From: JACQKD01 sp964614265
GTDB taxonomy: Bacteria; Patescibacteriota; Minisyncoccia; Phycocordibacterales; UBA918
DNA length: 12,362 nt
NCBI GenBank assembly: GCA_964614265.1
Contig: CAZTKT010000023.1
Location: 1-12,362 of the forward strand
Direction of reading: 5' to 3'
How positions within the stretch are numbered: position 1 is the stretch's first letter; every line of letters begins with the position of its first letter. Made by a program: the position numbers and the translations under genes. The notes below the pieces were generated by a model. That model was not told the DNA's origin and did not search any database. It worked only from the letters and a program-made list of their open reading frames with translations. Below are positions 1 to 7,635 of this stretch, piece by piece.

Positions 1-75
1 TTTCATATAGTTGTACTATCAACCGCTTCATGGCCTGCTGTCAAGAAACACACTTATACGTTACCATAAGCGACA
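1..75. other. Left-edge noncoding leader of the plus-strand pair
   Basis: No gene is recognisable here. An in-frame TAA at 67-69 closes the reading frame of the following gene, so that gene cannot begin before position 70 and ATG 76 is its first usable start. I looked for a sigma70-type promoter: TATACG at 55-60 resembles a -10 element, but no matching -35 lies 16-18 bases upstream. No Shine-Dalgarno sequence precedes ATG 76. A small GTTG/CAAC inverted repeat around 10-23 is too short to call a hairpin. Confidence 0.5.
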
Positions 76-1734
76 ATGAACGCTATACATAGGCTGCGCA
101 TAAGGACCAAGGAACACACGGCGCTCATCTGCATACTCCTCATTGCAGTGATTCTTCGCCTCCCTGGCCTCACCTACGGTCTGCCGCTCATGCTCATTGC
201 GGATGAACCATCCGTTATTCTCGGAGCACTCAAAATGCTTGAGCTCCATACACTACTCCCCGCACACCACCTTGCTGATTTTGCCGCAGTCCTCTATTAC
301 CCACCCTACCTCTCCTATCTCTATCTTCTCCCATTCGCACTGATTATTGGCTTCAAGTACCTACTCTGGCATGGCGCATCAGCGCTCTTTATCCCTCAGC
401 TCGTGGCAGATCTCAGTGCCTTCTTTATCGCCGCGCGAGCACTCAACATCCTCATTGGTGGCGCATCTCTCATACTCACCTACGCCACTGCTCAGTCACT
501 CTTCCGATCACGACGTGCCGCACTGGTAAGTACATTCCTCCTCGCCACAAGTCTCGCGCACATCGCACTATCGATGACAAGCAGACACTGGAGTGCTGTC
601 ACGTTTCTTACCGTCAGCACCCTCTGGGTGCTGACGCATGAACGTCTCCCTCAAGAAAAGCGCTACGGATACGCCCTCATTATTGCTGGATTCGGTATGG
701 GCATCTCAACTATTTCCGTTCTCCTTCTAATACCCATCGCTTTGCACTTTATATTTATGCGCACCATCACAGTGCGTGGACTACTTCGTGCTCCTCTGAT
801 ATGGTGGTGCGCAATCATATCGTGCATACTTGCGCTCCTCCCTTCCCTACTATACCCAAAAAGTAACGGGTTCGTAGCGGACATCACGGTCGCACACGGC
901 AAGTCAGTAATAGACTTCCTCATTAGTCCAATCCGTTTTACTGGATCTCTATTTCCCGCAGAGCCGGTACTTATCGGATTAGCACTGTGTGGACTCATAA
1001 TCCTCTGGAGGACAAAGCGCAACCTCTGCGCCGTCGCAACGACATGGATCATATTGTATTCTTGGATCTTCTATCTATTCTTCCGTTTCGAAACACGATT
1101 CTGGCTTCCATTATTTCCACTCTTTGCGCTGCTTGGTGGCTATGCCTGTACACGATGGCGCCACACACCCATATACAACACCGTGATTCTTCTGATTCTC
1201 GCATTACCTTTCTCCGCCGGACTACGATTAGCGTGGCTTGTCTCTCAAAATGATACGCGGGTACATGCACAGGAATGGGTACATGACCATCTACCCCCGC
1301 ATGCGCGGATACTTGTGTATGCAAACCTCACACGCATTCCAACTTCACAAGCCGCGATACAAGAATTGCGTACTATAGATGCAAGTGCCCTTCGTAAAGT
1401 CGATATGGCAGAATCTACCCTCGACAACACGGATAACCCGCATGCGCTCAACCTGTATACCGTCAATGATACTGATTTCTTTCAGATGCTTCCTTTGTAT
1501 GCAAGAGAGCATCACTACACCTATCTACTCGTTGACACCAGCACACGCTCTATGGATCCACTGCGAGAAGCTGTCTTCCAGAGACTCATGAGTACTGGTA
1601 CTCTACAGGTACACTGGACAAGTCTCGGAGAAGGTACTTCTCTTGGAGGGAGTTCATTTCGTGACCCTTTCTGGCACCTCTTCTCTGATGGGTTGCTTGG
1701 TCCAAACATAGCAATATATACACTCAATCAATGA
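76..1734 (+). CDS. GT39/ArnT-like polytopic membrane glycosyltransferase
   Basis: A 552-residue integral membrane protein. What is seen: a first hydrophobic helix (about residues 16-35) followed by a short loop with Asp43-Glu44 in the context LIADEPSV, then many further hydrophobic helices up to about residue 395, then a soluble C-terminal part of about 155 residues. This layout matches the GT-C fold family of protein O-mannosyltransferases and ArnT (GT39/PMT_2-like), where an acidic pair in the first outer loop acts in catalysis and a polyprenyl-phosphate-linked sugar is the donor. It would act on the outer face of the cytoplasmic membrane, moving a sugar to a protein or glycan. The stop overlaps the next start by ATGA, and that next gene encodes a polyprenol-phosphate sugar synthase, which is the expected donor-making partner. 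Acceptor and sugar cannot be read from sequence. The start is fixed by an upstream in-frame TAA at 67-69. Confidence 0.85.
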   Translation: MNAIHRLRIRTKEHTALICILLIAVILRLPGLTYGLPLMLIADEPSVILGALKMLELHTLLPAHHLADFAAVLYYPPYLSYLYLLPFALIIGFKYLLWHGASALFIPQLVADLSAFFIAARALNILIGGASLILTYATAQSLFRSRRAALVSTFLLATSLAHIALSMTSRHWSAVTFLTVSTLWVLTHERLPQEKRYGYALIIAGFGMGISTISVLLLIPIALHFIFMRTITVRGLLRAPLIWWCAIISCILALLPSLLYPKSNGFVADITVAHGKSVIDFLISPIRFTGSLFPAEPVLIGLALCGLIILWRTKRNLCAVATTWIILYSWIFYLFFRFETRFWLPLFPLFALLGGYACTRWRHTPIYNTVILLILALPFSAGLRLAWLVSQNDTRVHAQEWVHDHLPPHARILVYANLTRIPTSQAAIQELRTIDASALRKVDMAESTLDNTDNPHALNLYTVNDTDFFQMLPLYAREHHYTYLLVDTSTRSMDPLREAVFQRLMSTGTLQVHWTSLGEGTSLGGSSFRDPFWHLFSDGLLGPNIAIYTLNQ

Positions 1735-2918
1735 AAATTGTCATTATCATCCCAACATATAATGAAGAAGGTGGCGTTGGTGCCATCCTTGATGAGCTTA
1801 CTATCGTCTGTACCACACTGCCCGCACATGAGTGGATCATACTTATTGTTGACGGAAATTCTACAGATGCAACATGCGCTGTCGTAGAAAAGAAATCTGC
1901 ACAGTATAACTATATTCATCTCCTGAAGGAAGAACGAAAAAGTGGCATCGCCCAAGCATATATCAAAGGTATACGACACGCACTTGATACATTCACCCCT
2001 GACGTGTTTGTGGAGTTTGATGGCGATGGTCAGCATGACCCACAGTATTTGGTACCAATGGTACGCGCTCTTGAAGCGGGGGCAGATCATGTCATCGGAT
2101 CACGGTATGTACCCGGTGGAAGCATACCCACCAACTGGGCGCTGTATCGTAAGCTTCTGAGTCGGTTTGGTAGTCTCTATGCACGACTGTTGCTCGAATT
2201 ACCCGTACATGATGTGACGTCAGGTTTCAAGATGACGCGTGTTGTACCCTTTGCATCGCGATTACCACTTACGCAAGAATCTCTCATCTCTTCCCAGTAC
2301 GCATATAAAATACAATTCCTCACGGTTATGCATGATAGTGGTGCCCGTATAACGGAAGTCCCGATCAGGTTTCGTGAACGTGAGAATGATGTATCAAAAA
2401 GTAGCACCCGTGACATCATCGAGTCACTCCGTGTGACTGCACACCTCCGTGTGATGCACATACGGAGGTGGCGTTTGTTACGTGTCTTGGCGATAGGGAG
2501 CCTTGGGTTTTTGTTGCAAGCCCTAATATTTGAACTACTCGGTATACGATACGCACTCCTCTTGCCAAGTATCGCCGCTGTGGTAGGAGGCGAATGCGCA
2601 ATTCTTTCAAATTTTCTACTCAATGAGAAATTCGCGTTTCGCGATCAAAGTAACAAAGCGATATCATCACCATTCCAGCGCCTACTACGATTTCACCTTG
2701 TCTCTAGTGGTTCTATCCTCCTCCAGTGGCTCAGTATCCGTGTTACCGAACACTTCACCTCCTCACCGCCTATTCTTCGTACCACCTTCCTCCTCAGCGT
2801 CATGTGTGGATTTCTTATCAACTACGCAGGGTATTACTTTTATGTGTGGCGAACGCACTCGACATATGCAGATGCAAACGGAGAGGGCTCGTTACTGCAA
2901 AATGCCTCAAGTCAGTAA
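1731..2918 (+). CDS. Polyprenol-phosphate glycosyl synthase (GT2, DPM1-like) fused to GtrA-like membrane domain
   Basis: A 395-residue two-domain protein. Residues 1 to about 235 form a GT2 domain: IIIPTYNEE at the N terminus, a DxD-type site FDGDGQHDP at about 96-104 (Asp97, Asp99), and VTSGFKMTR at about 162-170, which is typical of dolichol/polyprenol-phosphate mannose synthases. These enzymes move a sugar from GDP- or UDP-sugar to polyprenyl phosphate on the inner membrane face. Residues about 245-375 hold four hydrophobic segments with the GtrA-like motif NFLLNEKFAF, a family linked to flipping lipid-linked sugars. Synthase plus GtrA in one chain is a known arrangement. The ATG overlaps the previous stop by 4 bp (ATGA), so translation is probably coupled. 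The 3' end overlaps the convergent GT9 gene by 12 bp. The sugar is unknown; mannose is likely by family but unproven. Confidence 0.88.
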   Translation: MKIVIIIPTYNEEGGVGAILDELTIVCTTLPAHEWIILIVDGNSTDATCAVVEKKSAQYNYIHLLKEERKSGIAQAYIKGIRHALDTFTPDVFVEFDGDGQHDPQYLVPMVRALEAGADHVIGSRYVPGGSIPTNWALYRKLLSRFGSLYARLLLELPVHDVTSGFKMTRVVPFASRLPLTQESLISSQYAYKIQFLTVMHDSGARITEVPIRFRERENDVSKSSTRDIIESLRVTAHLRVMHIRRWRLLRVLAIGSLGFLLQALIFELLGIRYALLLPSIAAVVGGECAILSNFLLNEKFAFRDQSNKAISSPFQRLLRFHLVSSGSILLQWLSIRVTEHFTSSPPILRTTFLLSVMCGFLINYAGYYFYVWRTHSTYADANGEGSLLQNASSQ

Positions 2919-3932
2919 AAAATCTTTTTCAAAATGAATCTGTGCTGAGTGGATGATTTCTTCCACGGGCACACTATTGAGGCAATTGTCCGCCCTATCG
3001 GCTCGGTGGCCAGCGCTACAAACTGCGTCATTGGACAGAACCAAAACTGAGCCGTCGTATTGGTCCTTTGACCACCAATTATACGCAAAACACGAGCGCG
3101 TGACCACCAACGATATTCCGAGTTGCGCGGTCATGTGTGCGACGCCAGTATCGATCGAAACAACCCCCGCACTTCCAACAATCAGATTCGCGAGCTCCTG
3201 GACGGTCGTCTTCCCCGCAAGCACACGCACAGGAAACCCCTGTGCTACTTCGTCTGCATACGTCTCATCAGAGGCTCCCCCCGTCAACACAATAGTGTAC
3301 CGACTTCCAAAGGTTTCCTGCATCATACGAACAAGAGCGATCCTCCGTTCGCGAGTAAATCCCCTTCCCCCGGTACCCGCAAACAGATGGAGGATAATGT
3401 ACGATTTGGTAGGAAGTGCAAATCTCTCATGCACACCGACATCAGGAATGTATTTCAACACCGGCTTCCGAATCGTCACTGGCACACCGAGTACCATCAC
3501 GGCGCTTTGCTCATGAAGTAGTAATGCTTTCTGATGGTCGTAGGGAAGCACGTGATCATAGAGAAGAGAATTCCATTTCCAAGGATCTTGATACCCAACC
3601 AGCCTACCACGCCGTGTCACTAGCCGTGCAAAAATCTTGCTCGGTGTACTGAATTGTCCTCGACCAGTACACTGTGTCTCGGTCGCATCACTTCTCCACA
3701 GGGCCCGAACAACTGAAAAAATCGCACGCGGGTTCCGACGACTCGCTTCATGCACTGAAAGCCACGGATATGCAGATAAGAGATCTCGAATCATACCAAC
3801 CCGAGACGCAACCACAATGCTACATTCTGCGTCTGGATACTGTGCATGTATGTTTTCAAGTAAATATGTACCCATCAAGCAATCCCCAATTGAGGACGCG
3901 CGCATGGTGAATGCTTTGCGAATGGATGTCAT
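2907..3932 (-). CDS. Glycosyltransferase family 9 (heptosyltransferase-like)
   Basis: A 341-residue GT-B enzyme. The N-terminal half starts with FTMRASSIGDCLM (about residues 8-20), the glycine-containing first strand and loop typical of GT9. The C-terminal half carries the family signature DTGVAHMTAQLG at about 261-272 (Asp261, Thr262, Gly263, His266), which binds the nucleotide-sugar donor. Known GT9 members transfer heptose from ADP-heptose in LPS cores, but organisms of the suggested type lack classical LPS, so the donor here is open. I chose ATG 3932 because it overlaps the TylF stop as ATGA; a longer reading from ATG 3959 would start inside the TylF gene and adds nine residues with no homology value. 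It is the last gene of the minus-strand operon, and its end runs into the end of the plus-strand GT2-GtrA gene. No terminator hairpin is visible beyond it. Confidence 0.86.
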   Translation of the reverse strand: MTSIRKAFTMRASSIGDCLMGTYLLENIHAQYPDAECSIVVASRVGMIRDLLSAYPWLSVHEASRRNPRAIFSVVRALWRSDATETQCTGRGQFSTPSKIFARLVTRRGRLVGYQDPWKWNSLLYDHVLPYDHQKALLLHEQSAVMVLGVPVTIRKPVLKYIPDVGVHERFALPTKSYIILHLFAGTGGRGFTRERRIALVRMMQETFGSRYTIVLTGGASDETYADEVAQGFPVRVLAGKTTVQELANLIVGSAGVVSIDTGVAHMTAQLGISLVVTRSCFAYNWWSKDQYDGSVLVLSNDAVCSAGHRADRADNCLNSVPVEEIIHSAQIHFEKDFLLT

Positions 3933-4621
3933 ATTTTTACAAAAAAACACTGGCTCCACGAAGACTCGAACAACGCTTCTGGTTTATCTACAAGAAAATC
4001 ATCGAATGCCTTCTTCACGCCAGAGGCAGTCATATAATCATGCGAGAGAATGACTCCGCCTTGGGTCATTCGTGGATAGAAAAATTCCAATGACTGTTTT
4101 GTGCTCTCATAAAGATCAACATCGAGATGCACAAACGAGAACTTTTTTGATACCACTGGTGCACTGGTGGACGGAAAAAAGCCTTTGTACAAATGCACCT
4201 GCGGATATGCTCGCAGATAGTGACGAACATCTTCGAGATCAGCACCATACTGCCCTTCGGTAAATTTTGCAGGATCTACATCTTGTGGTGTAGGCAACCC
4301 TTCAAATGAATCGAACAAATGGATCTCCTTATCAGGCACCGTCTCGGCAATGAGTTTTGCTGAACCGCCTCGATACACACCAACTTCGGCAATCGCACCC
4401 TCGATTTTCTGTGTTCGTTTGGCAAACATCATAATCTGGTAGGCTTCATGGTCTGCGAGAAGCATGTTTCGTTCTTCATGCACCCGCTGTATAAGCGAGA
4501 GTGCCCGTCGTCGTTCATCGTCCCCAAAAAAGATAACGACGCCGTGACGCGCACGGATAATGTGTACAAGCAGTACCCCAATTTTCATACGGAGGTACGC
4601 AAAAAGCTTTTTGAGAGACAT
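3929..4621 (-). CDS. TylF/MycF-type SAM-dependent O-methyltransferase
   Basis: A 230-residue Rossmann methyltransferase. What is seen: motif I AEVGVYRGGSA at about 78-88 for S-adenosylmethionine binding, HLFDSFEGLP at about 101-110, HLDVDLYEST at about 165-174 with an acidic pair, and a late SHDY at about 193-196. This series is the hallmark of the TylF (macrocin O-methyltransferase) family, metal-dependent enzymes that methylate sugar hydroxyls. In this cluster of glycosyltransferases it probably methylates a glycan residue. The N terminus has a hydrophobic stretch (about 13-32) that may be an extra helix or a peripheral membrane contact. It begins five bases after the FkbM stop and ends with an ATGA overlap onto the GT9 start. 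A run of seven T sits three codons before its stop (see findings). No Shine-Dalgarno sequence is visible. Confidence 0.87.
   Translation of the reverse strand: MSLKKLFAYLRMKIGVLLVHIIRARHGVVIFFGDDERRRALSLIQRVHEERNMLLADHEAYQIMMFAKRTQKIEGAIAEVGVYRGGSAKLIAETVPDKEIHLFDSFEGLPTPQDVDPAKFTEGQYGADLEDVRHYLRAYPQVHLYKGFFPSTSAPVVSKKFSFVHLDVDLYESTKQSLEFFYPRMTQGGVILSHDYMTASGVKKAFDDFLVDKPEALFESSWSQCFFVKI
3941..3947 (-). other. Slippery T7 heptamer near the TylF stop
   Basis: On the coding strand the TylF codons read TGT TTT TTT GTA AAA ATA TGA. The run of seven T is a perfect X XXY YYZ heptamer in the TylF frame. A -1 slip would continue as TTT TTT TGT AAA AAT ATG, which is exactly the open frame of the downstream GT9 gene. 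Whether slippage occurs is unknown, and no clear downstream stimulatory structure was identified. Confidence 0.35.
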
Positions 4622-4626
4622 ACGGT

Positions 4627-5448
4627 TTATGATACTACATGCTTTTCACCAAAAACAATATATCGACTCTGTGCCGTTTGAGACACATACGTCAGGTCAA
4701 AGTCTGGAAACAGCGCAATAAATTCTTCTGTAGTCATATCAAGTACATCGAGGTGTACTTCCCCAATGAGATGCTCCGCACAGGCACGATCCTCTGAGGA
4801 CGCAAAGAGCATCCGCTCTGCTCCTTCAATATCAAACTTCAGTAGATCAATTGAATTGATGCCGAGTTCCGCAGTAATGGAAGAAAGTCTGCGAGTCTTT
4901 ACCTGTACCGGCTCTGTGTCTCCAGCGCGAGAAATCAGTGAACCGGCAAGCGGGCTACCACCATGACGATAGAATGACGTCTCACCATCTCTGTCACTAA
5001 GGGCAATCTGTAGCGGAATAATCTGTGGAATATCAGACATGCGAATAGACAGTTTCCCAAAGAGTACTGGATCTGGTTCAAACGCATACATCCGAGCGTG
5101 AGGATACAGACAGTGAAAATAGAGGCTCGCCACTCCAACATTTGCCCCAACATCAAAAATATATGTGGGGTCTTTCAACGGCGCATGTCGATACTCCTCG
5201 TCAAGAAACACTTCACGGATTAATGCAAAGTCAGCACTACTCTCAAGCACCACCGTAATCGGCGTACCACGAAACCAAAGAGGGACAGGTGCCGGTTGCC
5301 GTGCGTTTCGTGCAATACTCCATAGCACACGGTACGAAATTGCAATAATCGCCCGCCGCTCAGACGAGCAAAACCACCCTCTCCCCAAAAAGGTCGCCAT
5401 CCGTATAGGAATGAAAAATGTCGAGAGTCGACTCACAAAGGAATGCAT
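4627..5448 (-). CDS. FkbM-family SAM-dependent methyltransferase
   Basis: A 273-residue protein. The SAM-binding motif FDVGANVGVASLYF lies at about 98-111, the acidic end of the second strand FEPDP at 123-127, and the family-typical LLKFDIEGAE at about 202-211. These three together are diagnostic of the FkbM family, which O-methylates sugars and polyketides. The first roughly 90 residues are a basic N-terminal part with no recognised domain. It starts 11 bases after the GT4 stop and ends five bases before the TylF start, so it sits tightly inside the operon as the first of two adjacent but unrelated methyltransferases. Just upstream the coding strand reads TAATATAACCGCG, containing a TATAAC that resembles a -10 box, but no -35 partner is evident, so I do not call a promoter. 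The target is probably a sugar hydroxyl made by the neighbouring transferases; this is inference. Confidence 0.87.
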   Translation of the reverse strand: MHSFVSRLSTFFIPIRMATFLGRGWFCSSERRAIIAISYRVLWSIARNARQPAPVPLWFRGTPITVVLESSADFALIREVFLDEEYRHAPLKDPTYIFDVGANVGVASLYFHCLYPHARMYAFEPDPVLFGKLSIRMSDIPQIIPLQIALSDRDGETSFYRHGGSPLAGSLISRAGDTEPVQVKTRRLSSITAELGINSIDLLKFDIEGAERMLFASSEDRACAEHLIGEVHLDVLDMTTEEFIALFPDFDLTYVSQTAQSRYIVFGEKHVVS

Positions 5449-5459
5449 ACTACACGCGG

Positions 5460-6566
5460 TTATATTAAAAATTTCATGGTTGCACTAACGACTCGCTCAA
5501 TAGAAAACTCATGTAATTTGTTTCTCCCTCCGAGACTGAGTCGTCGTGCAAGAGTGGTATCATGCAACACTTCCACTATAGCACTGGTCAGTGCATTCTG
5601 ATCGCCCGCAGAAACCAGCAGCCCGCTCTCGCCATGACTGACGACCCCCTCGTTGCCCTCTATATCGGTCGTCACAATCGGTGTGCCTGCCGCGTACACC
5701 TCAAGGAGTTGATTGGAAAATCCTTCATACGTAGTATTTAGGATAAACACATCCGCCGCCGCAAGATACTGAAATAGTACCGTTCTGTCTAGGCGTCCCA
5801 TAAACAACACCTGTGCGGAAAGACCAGTATCTATAACACTCTGTCTCAATTGTGCTTCTTCTGGACCCTCGCCGATAATATAGAGAACAAAATCTGGCAC
5901 GCGCGTGAGAATCTTCGGAACGATTTCAATAAGTGCCTGCATGCCCTTCCAGGGAACGAGACGTCCCGCACTCACGCCGATGTGACCACGCAGATTGAGT
6001 ACCGTCCGCGCAGACTCTTTTTCTGGCATACTGACCGTTGCATCAAAACCATTTGGGATGACAACAATCTGTTTCGGAGATACGCCCCAGCACGCGACGA
6101 CGCGTTTCATTGACTCACTCTGTACCATGACATGGCGGGCGGCTAACGCAACGCGCGTTTGTACAAAACGAAGAAGATGCACCATGGGATGGTATCGCCC
6201 TGGCACACTGGCAAATTCCTTTAGGGGCGCCGTCACCCCAAATCGCACGCGTCCCTGTTCCCACGCATAATCTCCCCCGAGACGCAGAAAGAATTTCTTT
6301 CCTAGGAGTTTTGCAACAATCATCGACGGCAACCCAACGGACACCGGGTCCTGTGCGAAGATTGCGTCCACTCCTCGCGCCTTTAGGAGACACGTGAAGA
6401 AGTAGGTAACGTGCCTGATAATTTTTGGCAAATGTCGCACCGTGCTGAATGGCAATACCGTGATTACAAACCCGTGTGCTGGTAATGTTTCCTCGAGCAT
6501 TTTTGTGTAGGTCGCAGGCCCCCCGATCTCGGGAGGATAGACACCAGTGGTGATAAGTAGCTTCAT
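5460..6566 (-). CDS. Glycosyltransferase family 4, GT-B fold
   Basis: A 368-residue retaining-type GT4 enzyme. The N terminus has TTGVYPPEIGGPATYTK (about 6-22), the glycine-rich acceptor-side loop. The donor half contains SAGRLVPWKG (Arg202, Lys207), IGEGPEE at about 231-237 and an intact E-x7-E motif, Glu281 and Glu289 in TYEGFSNQLLEVYAAG. All catalytic landmarks of the family are therefore present. It would transfer a sugar from a nucleotide donor to a lipid-linked or growing glycan at the inner membrane face. Start choice: a TTG at 6578 would overlap the upstream TGA as TTGA and add four residues, but ATG 6566 gives the usual family N terminus and is preferred. It lies eight bases after the gap-interrupted GT4 and 11 bases before the FkbM gene. 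Sugar specificity cannot be read. Confidence 0.88.
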   Translation of the reverse strand: MKLLITTGVYPPEIGGPATYTKMLEETLPAHGFVITVLPFSTVRHLPKIIRHVTYFFTCLLKARGVDAIFAQDPVSVGLPSMIVAKLLGKKFFLRLGGDYAWEQGRVRFGVTAPLKEFASVPGRYHPMVHLLRFVQTRVALAARHVMVQSESMKRVVACWGVSPKQIVVIPNGFDATVSMPEKESARTVLNLRGHIGVSAGRLVPWKGMQALIEIVPKILTRVPDFVLYIIGEGPEEAQLRQSVIDTGLSAQVLFMGRLDRTVLFQYLAAADVFILNTTYEGFSNQLLEVYAAGTPIVTTDIEGNEGVVSHGESGLLVSAGDQNALTSAIVEVLHDTTLARRLSLGGRNKLHEFSIERVVSATMKFLI

Positions 6567-6574
6567 ATTCACGT

Positions 6575-7623
6575 TCAAATGACCCCGAGAATGCGCGGAA
6601 TAAGTCTTTCTAAACTATGCTTCTCTCGCACATCCTTCATACATGTGTCGATGATAGCCTGTCGATCGGGCGCGCGGTGGAGTGCAAGTATGCGATCCGC
6701 AAGTGCCCGTGCATCACCTTTGGGAAACATCAAACGCTGATGGTATATACCGAGCACATTAGCAAATGCTTCGTTGCAGGTGATAACTGGCACACCAGTG
6801 GCAAGTGCTTCAAGTCCCGCCTTGTCGAGACTCCCCGTCTCGCTCGGATTCACAAACACATCCGCGTCACAGAGATACTGCACCACCTCCTCATGTGACA
6901 CACCGCCAGTAAATGTGACGCGTTCTCTCAAACCGAGAGTACTGATGTGTTCGGTAAGTGATGTGTAGTATTTCTCTGTTCCCGGCGCATGTGGATCACC
7001 GACGAGAGTGACGGATACCTCCTCACCTCCAGCGCAGAGAAGTCCAACTGCCTCAATCAGCACTTCGCAATGCTTCACGGGAGAAATCCTCCCAACATAC
7101 GCGATTCTGATGTAATCCGAACGATAGGTGTGTGTACATCTAGAAAACTGTACGACATCAATACCCTGCCCGACAACCTGAACTTTTGTACTTGGCAGAC
7201 GAAACCCCTCTGGGGTTGATGTCACAATAGTGTGTGCGAGTTTTTCTGCACACCGCAGTGAGAGCGAAACCGCCCCATGCGCGTACCACAGGCTGATTCG
7301 TTTCCCCCACATTCGCCACAAGAGTCCGCCGAGCAAGACATAGATCTGATTCATGTGTACAAAGACGGCATCGTACGCATGCCGATAGCGCCAGAGGTAA
7401 TAGAAAAAACGAGAGAGGTAGTGGAGGCGCGCGAANNNNNNNNNNNNNNNNNNNNNNNNNNNNNNNNNNNNNNNNNNNNNNNNNNNNNNNNNNNNNNNNN
7501 NNNNNNNNNNNNNNNNNNNNNNNNNNNNNNNNNNNGGCGCGCGAACTCCTCGACCCATCGATGGAAAAACCCCAACACCGGATCATCCAGATCAACACTT
7601 TGTGTAATAAGTAATAGTCGCAT
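6575..7623 (-). CDS. Glycosyltransferase family 4, interrupted by the scaffold gap
   Basis: One gene split by 100 N. The first 29 residues (start ATG 7623) read MRLLLITQSVDLDDPVLGFF and on to EEFAR, a typical N terminus for a CPR-style GT4 enzyme. After the gap come 286 residues with VHMNQIYVLLGGLLWRMWGK, VGRISPVKHCEVLIEA (conserved Arg and Lys), VTLVGDPH and a variant acidic motif SETGSLDKAGLEALATG. The two parts are in different frames across the written 100 N, so the real gap length must be 100 + 3n + 1 bases. From memory of related proteins about 35-40 residues (strand 2 region) are missing, which would give a protein near 350 residues. This is an assembly gap rather than a broken gene, as both sides are otherwise intact. 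It starts 12 bases after the upstream stop, has the only strong Shine-Dalgarno sequence in the window, and ends eight bases before the next GT4. Confidence 0.85.
7436..7535. other. Assembly gap of exactly 100 N
   Basis: Exactly 100 N, the usual placeholder for a gap of unknown size. The ten bases just left of the gap (7426-7435) and the ten just right of it (7536-7545) are identical, GGCGCGCGAA, so the two contig ends match as suffix and prefix. Confidence 0.98.
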
Positions 7624-7625
7624 AT

Positions 7626-7631
7626 ACCTCC
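7626..7631 (-). promoter_or_regulatory. Shine-Dalgarno site GGAGGT before the gap-interrupted GT4
   Basis: The coding strand reads CCGGAGGTATATG. GGAGGT is a full anti-SD match, but only two bases separate it from the ATG, shorter than the usual 5-9. It is the only strong site of this kind found in front of any gene in the window, and it supports ATG 7623 as a real initiation region. Confidence 0.6.
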
Positions 7632-7635
7632 GGTG

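Noticed and set aside
2177..2623. 148-codon minus-strand ORF opposite the GT2-GtrA gene
   Set aside because: It lies wholly within a well-supported gene on the other strand and its translation has no recognisable domain or sensible composition.
2911..2935. Terminator at the convergent junction (AAAAAATCTTTTT)
   Set aside because: The stem would be only A-T pairs with almost no loop, too weak for an intrinsic terminator.
2953..3516. 187-codon plus-strand ORF opposite the GT9 gene
   Set aside because: An antisense shadow of a gene with clear GT9 motifs; the peptide resembles no protein family.
6575..7558. Gene start placed at 7558 (a GTG/ATG-like codon before the gap giving MGRGVRA)
   Set aside because: It is a frame artefact of the placeholder gap length; the true N terminus at ATG 7623 matches the family.
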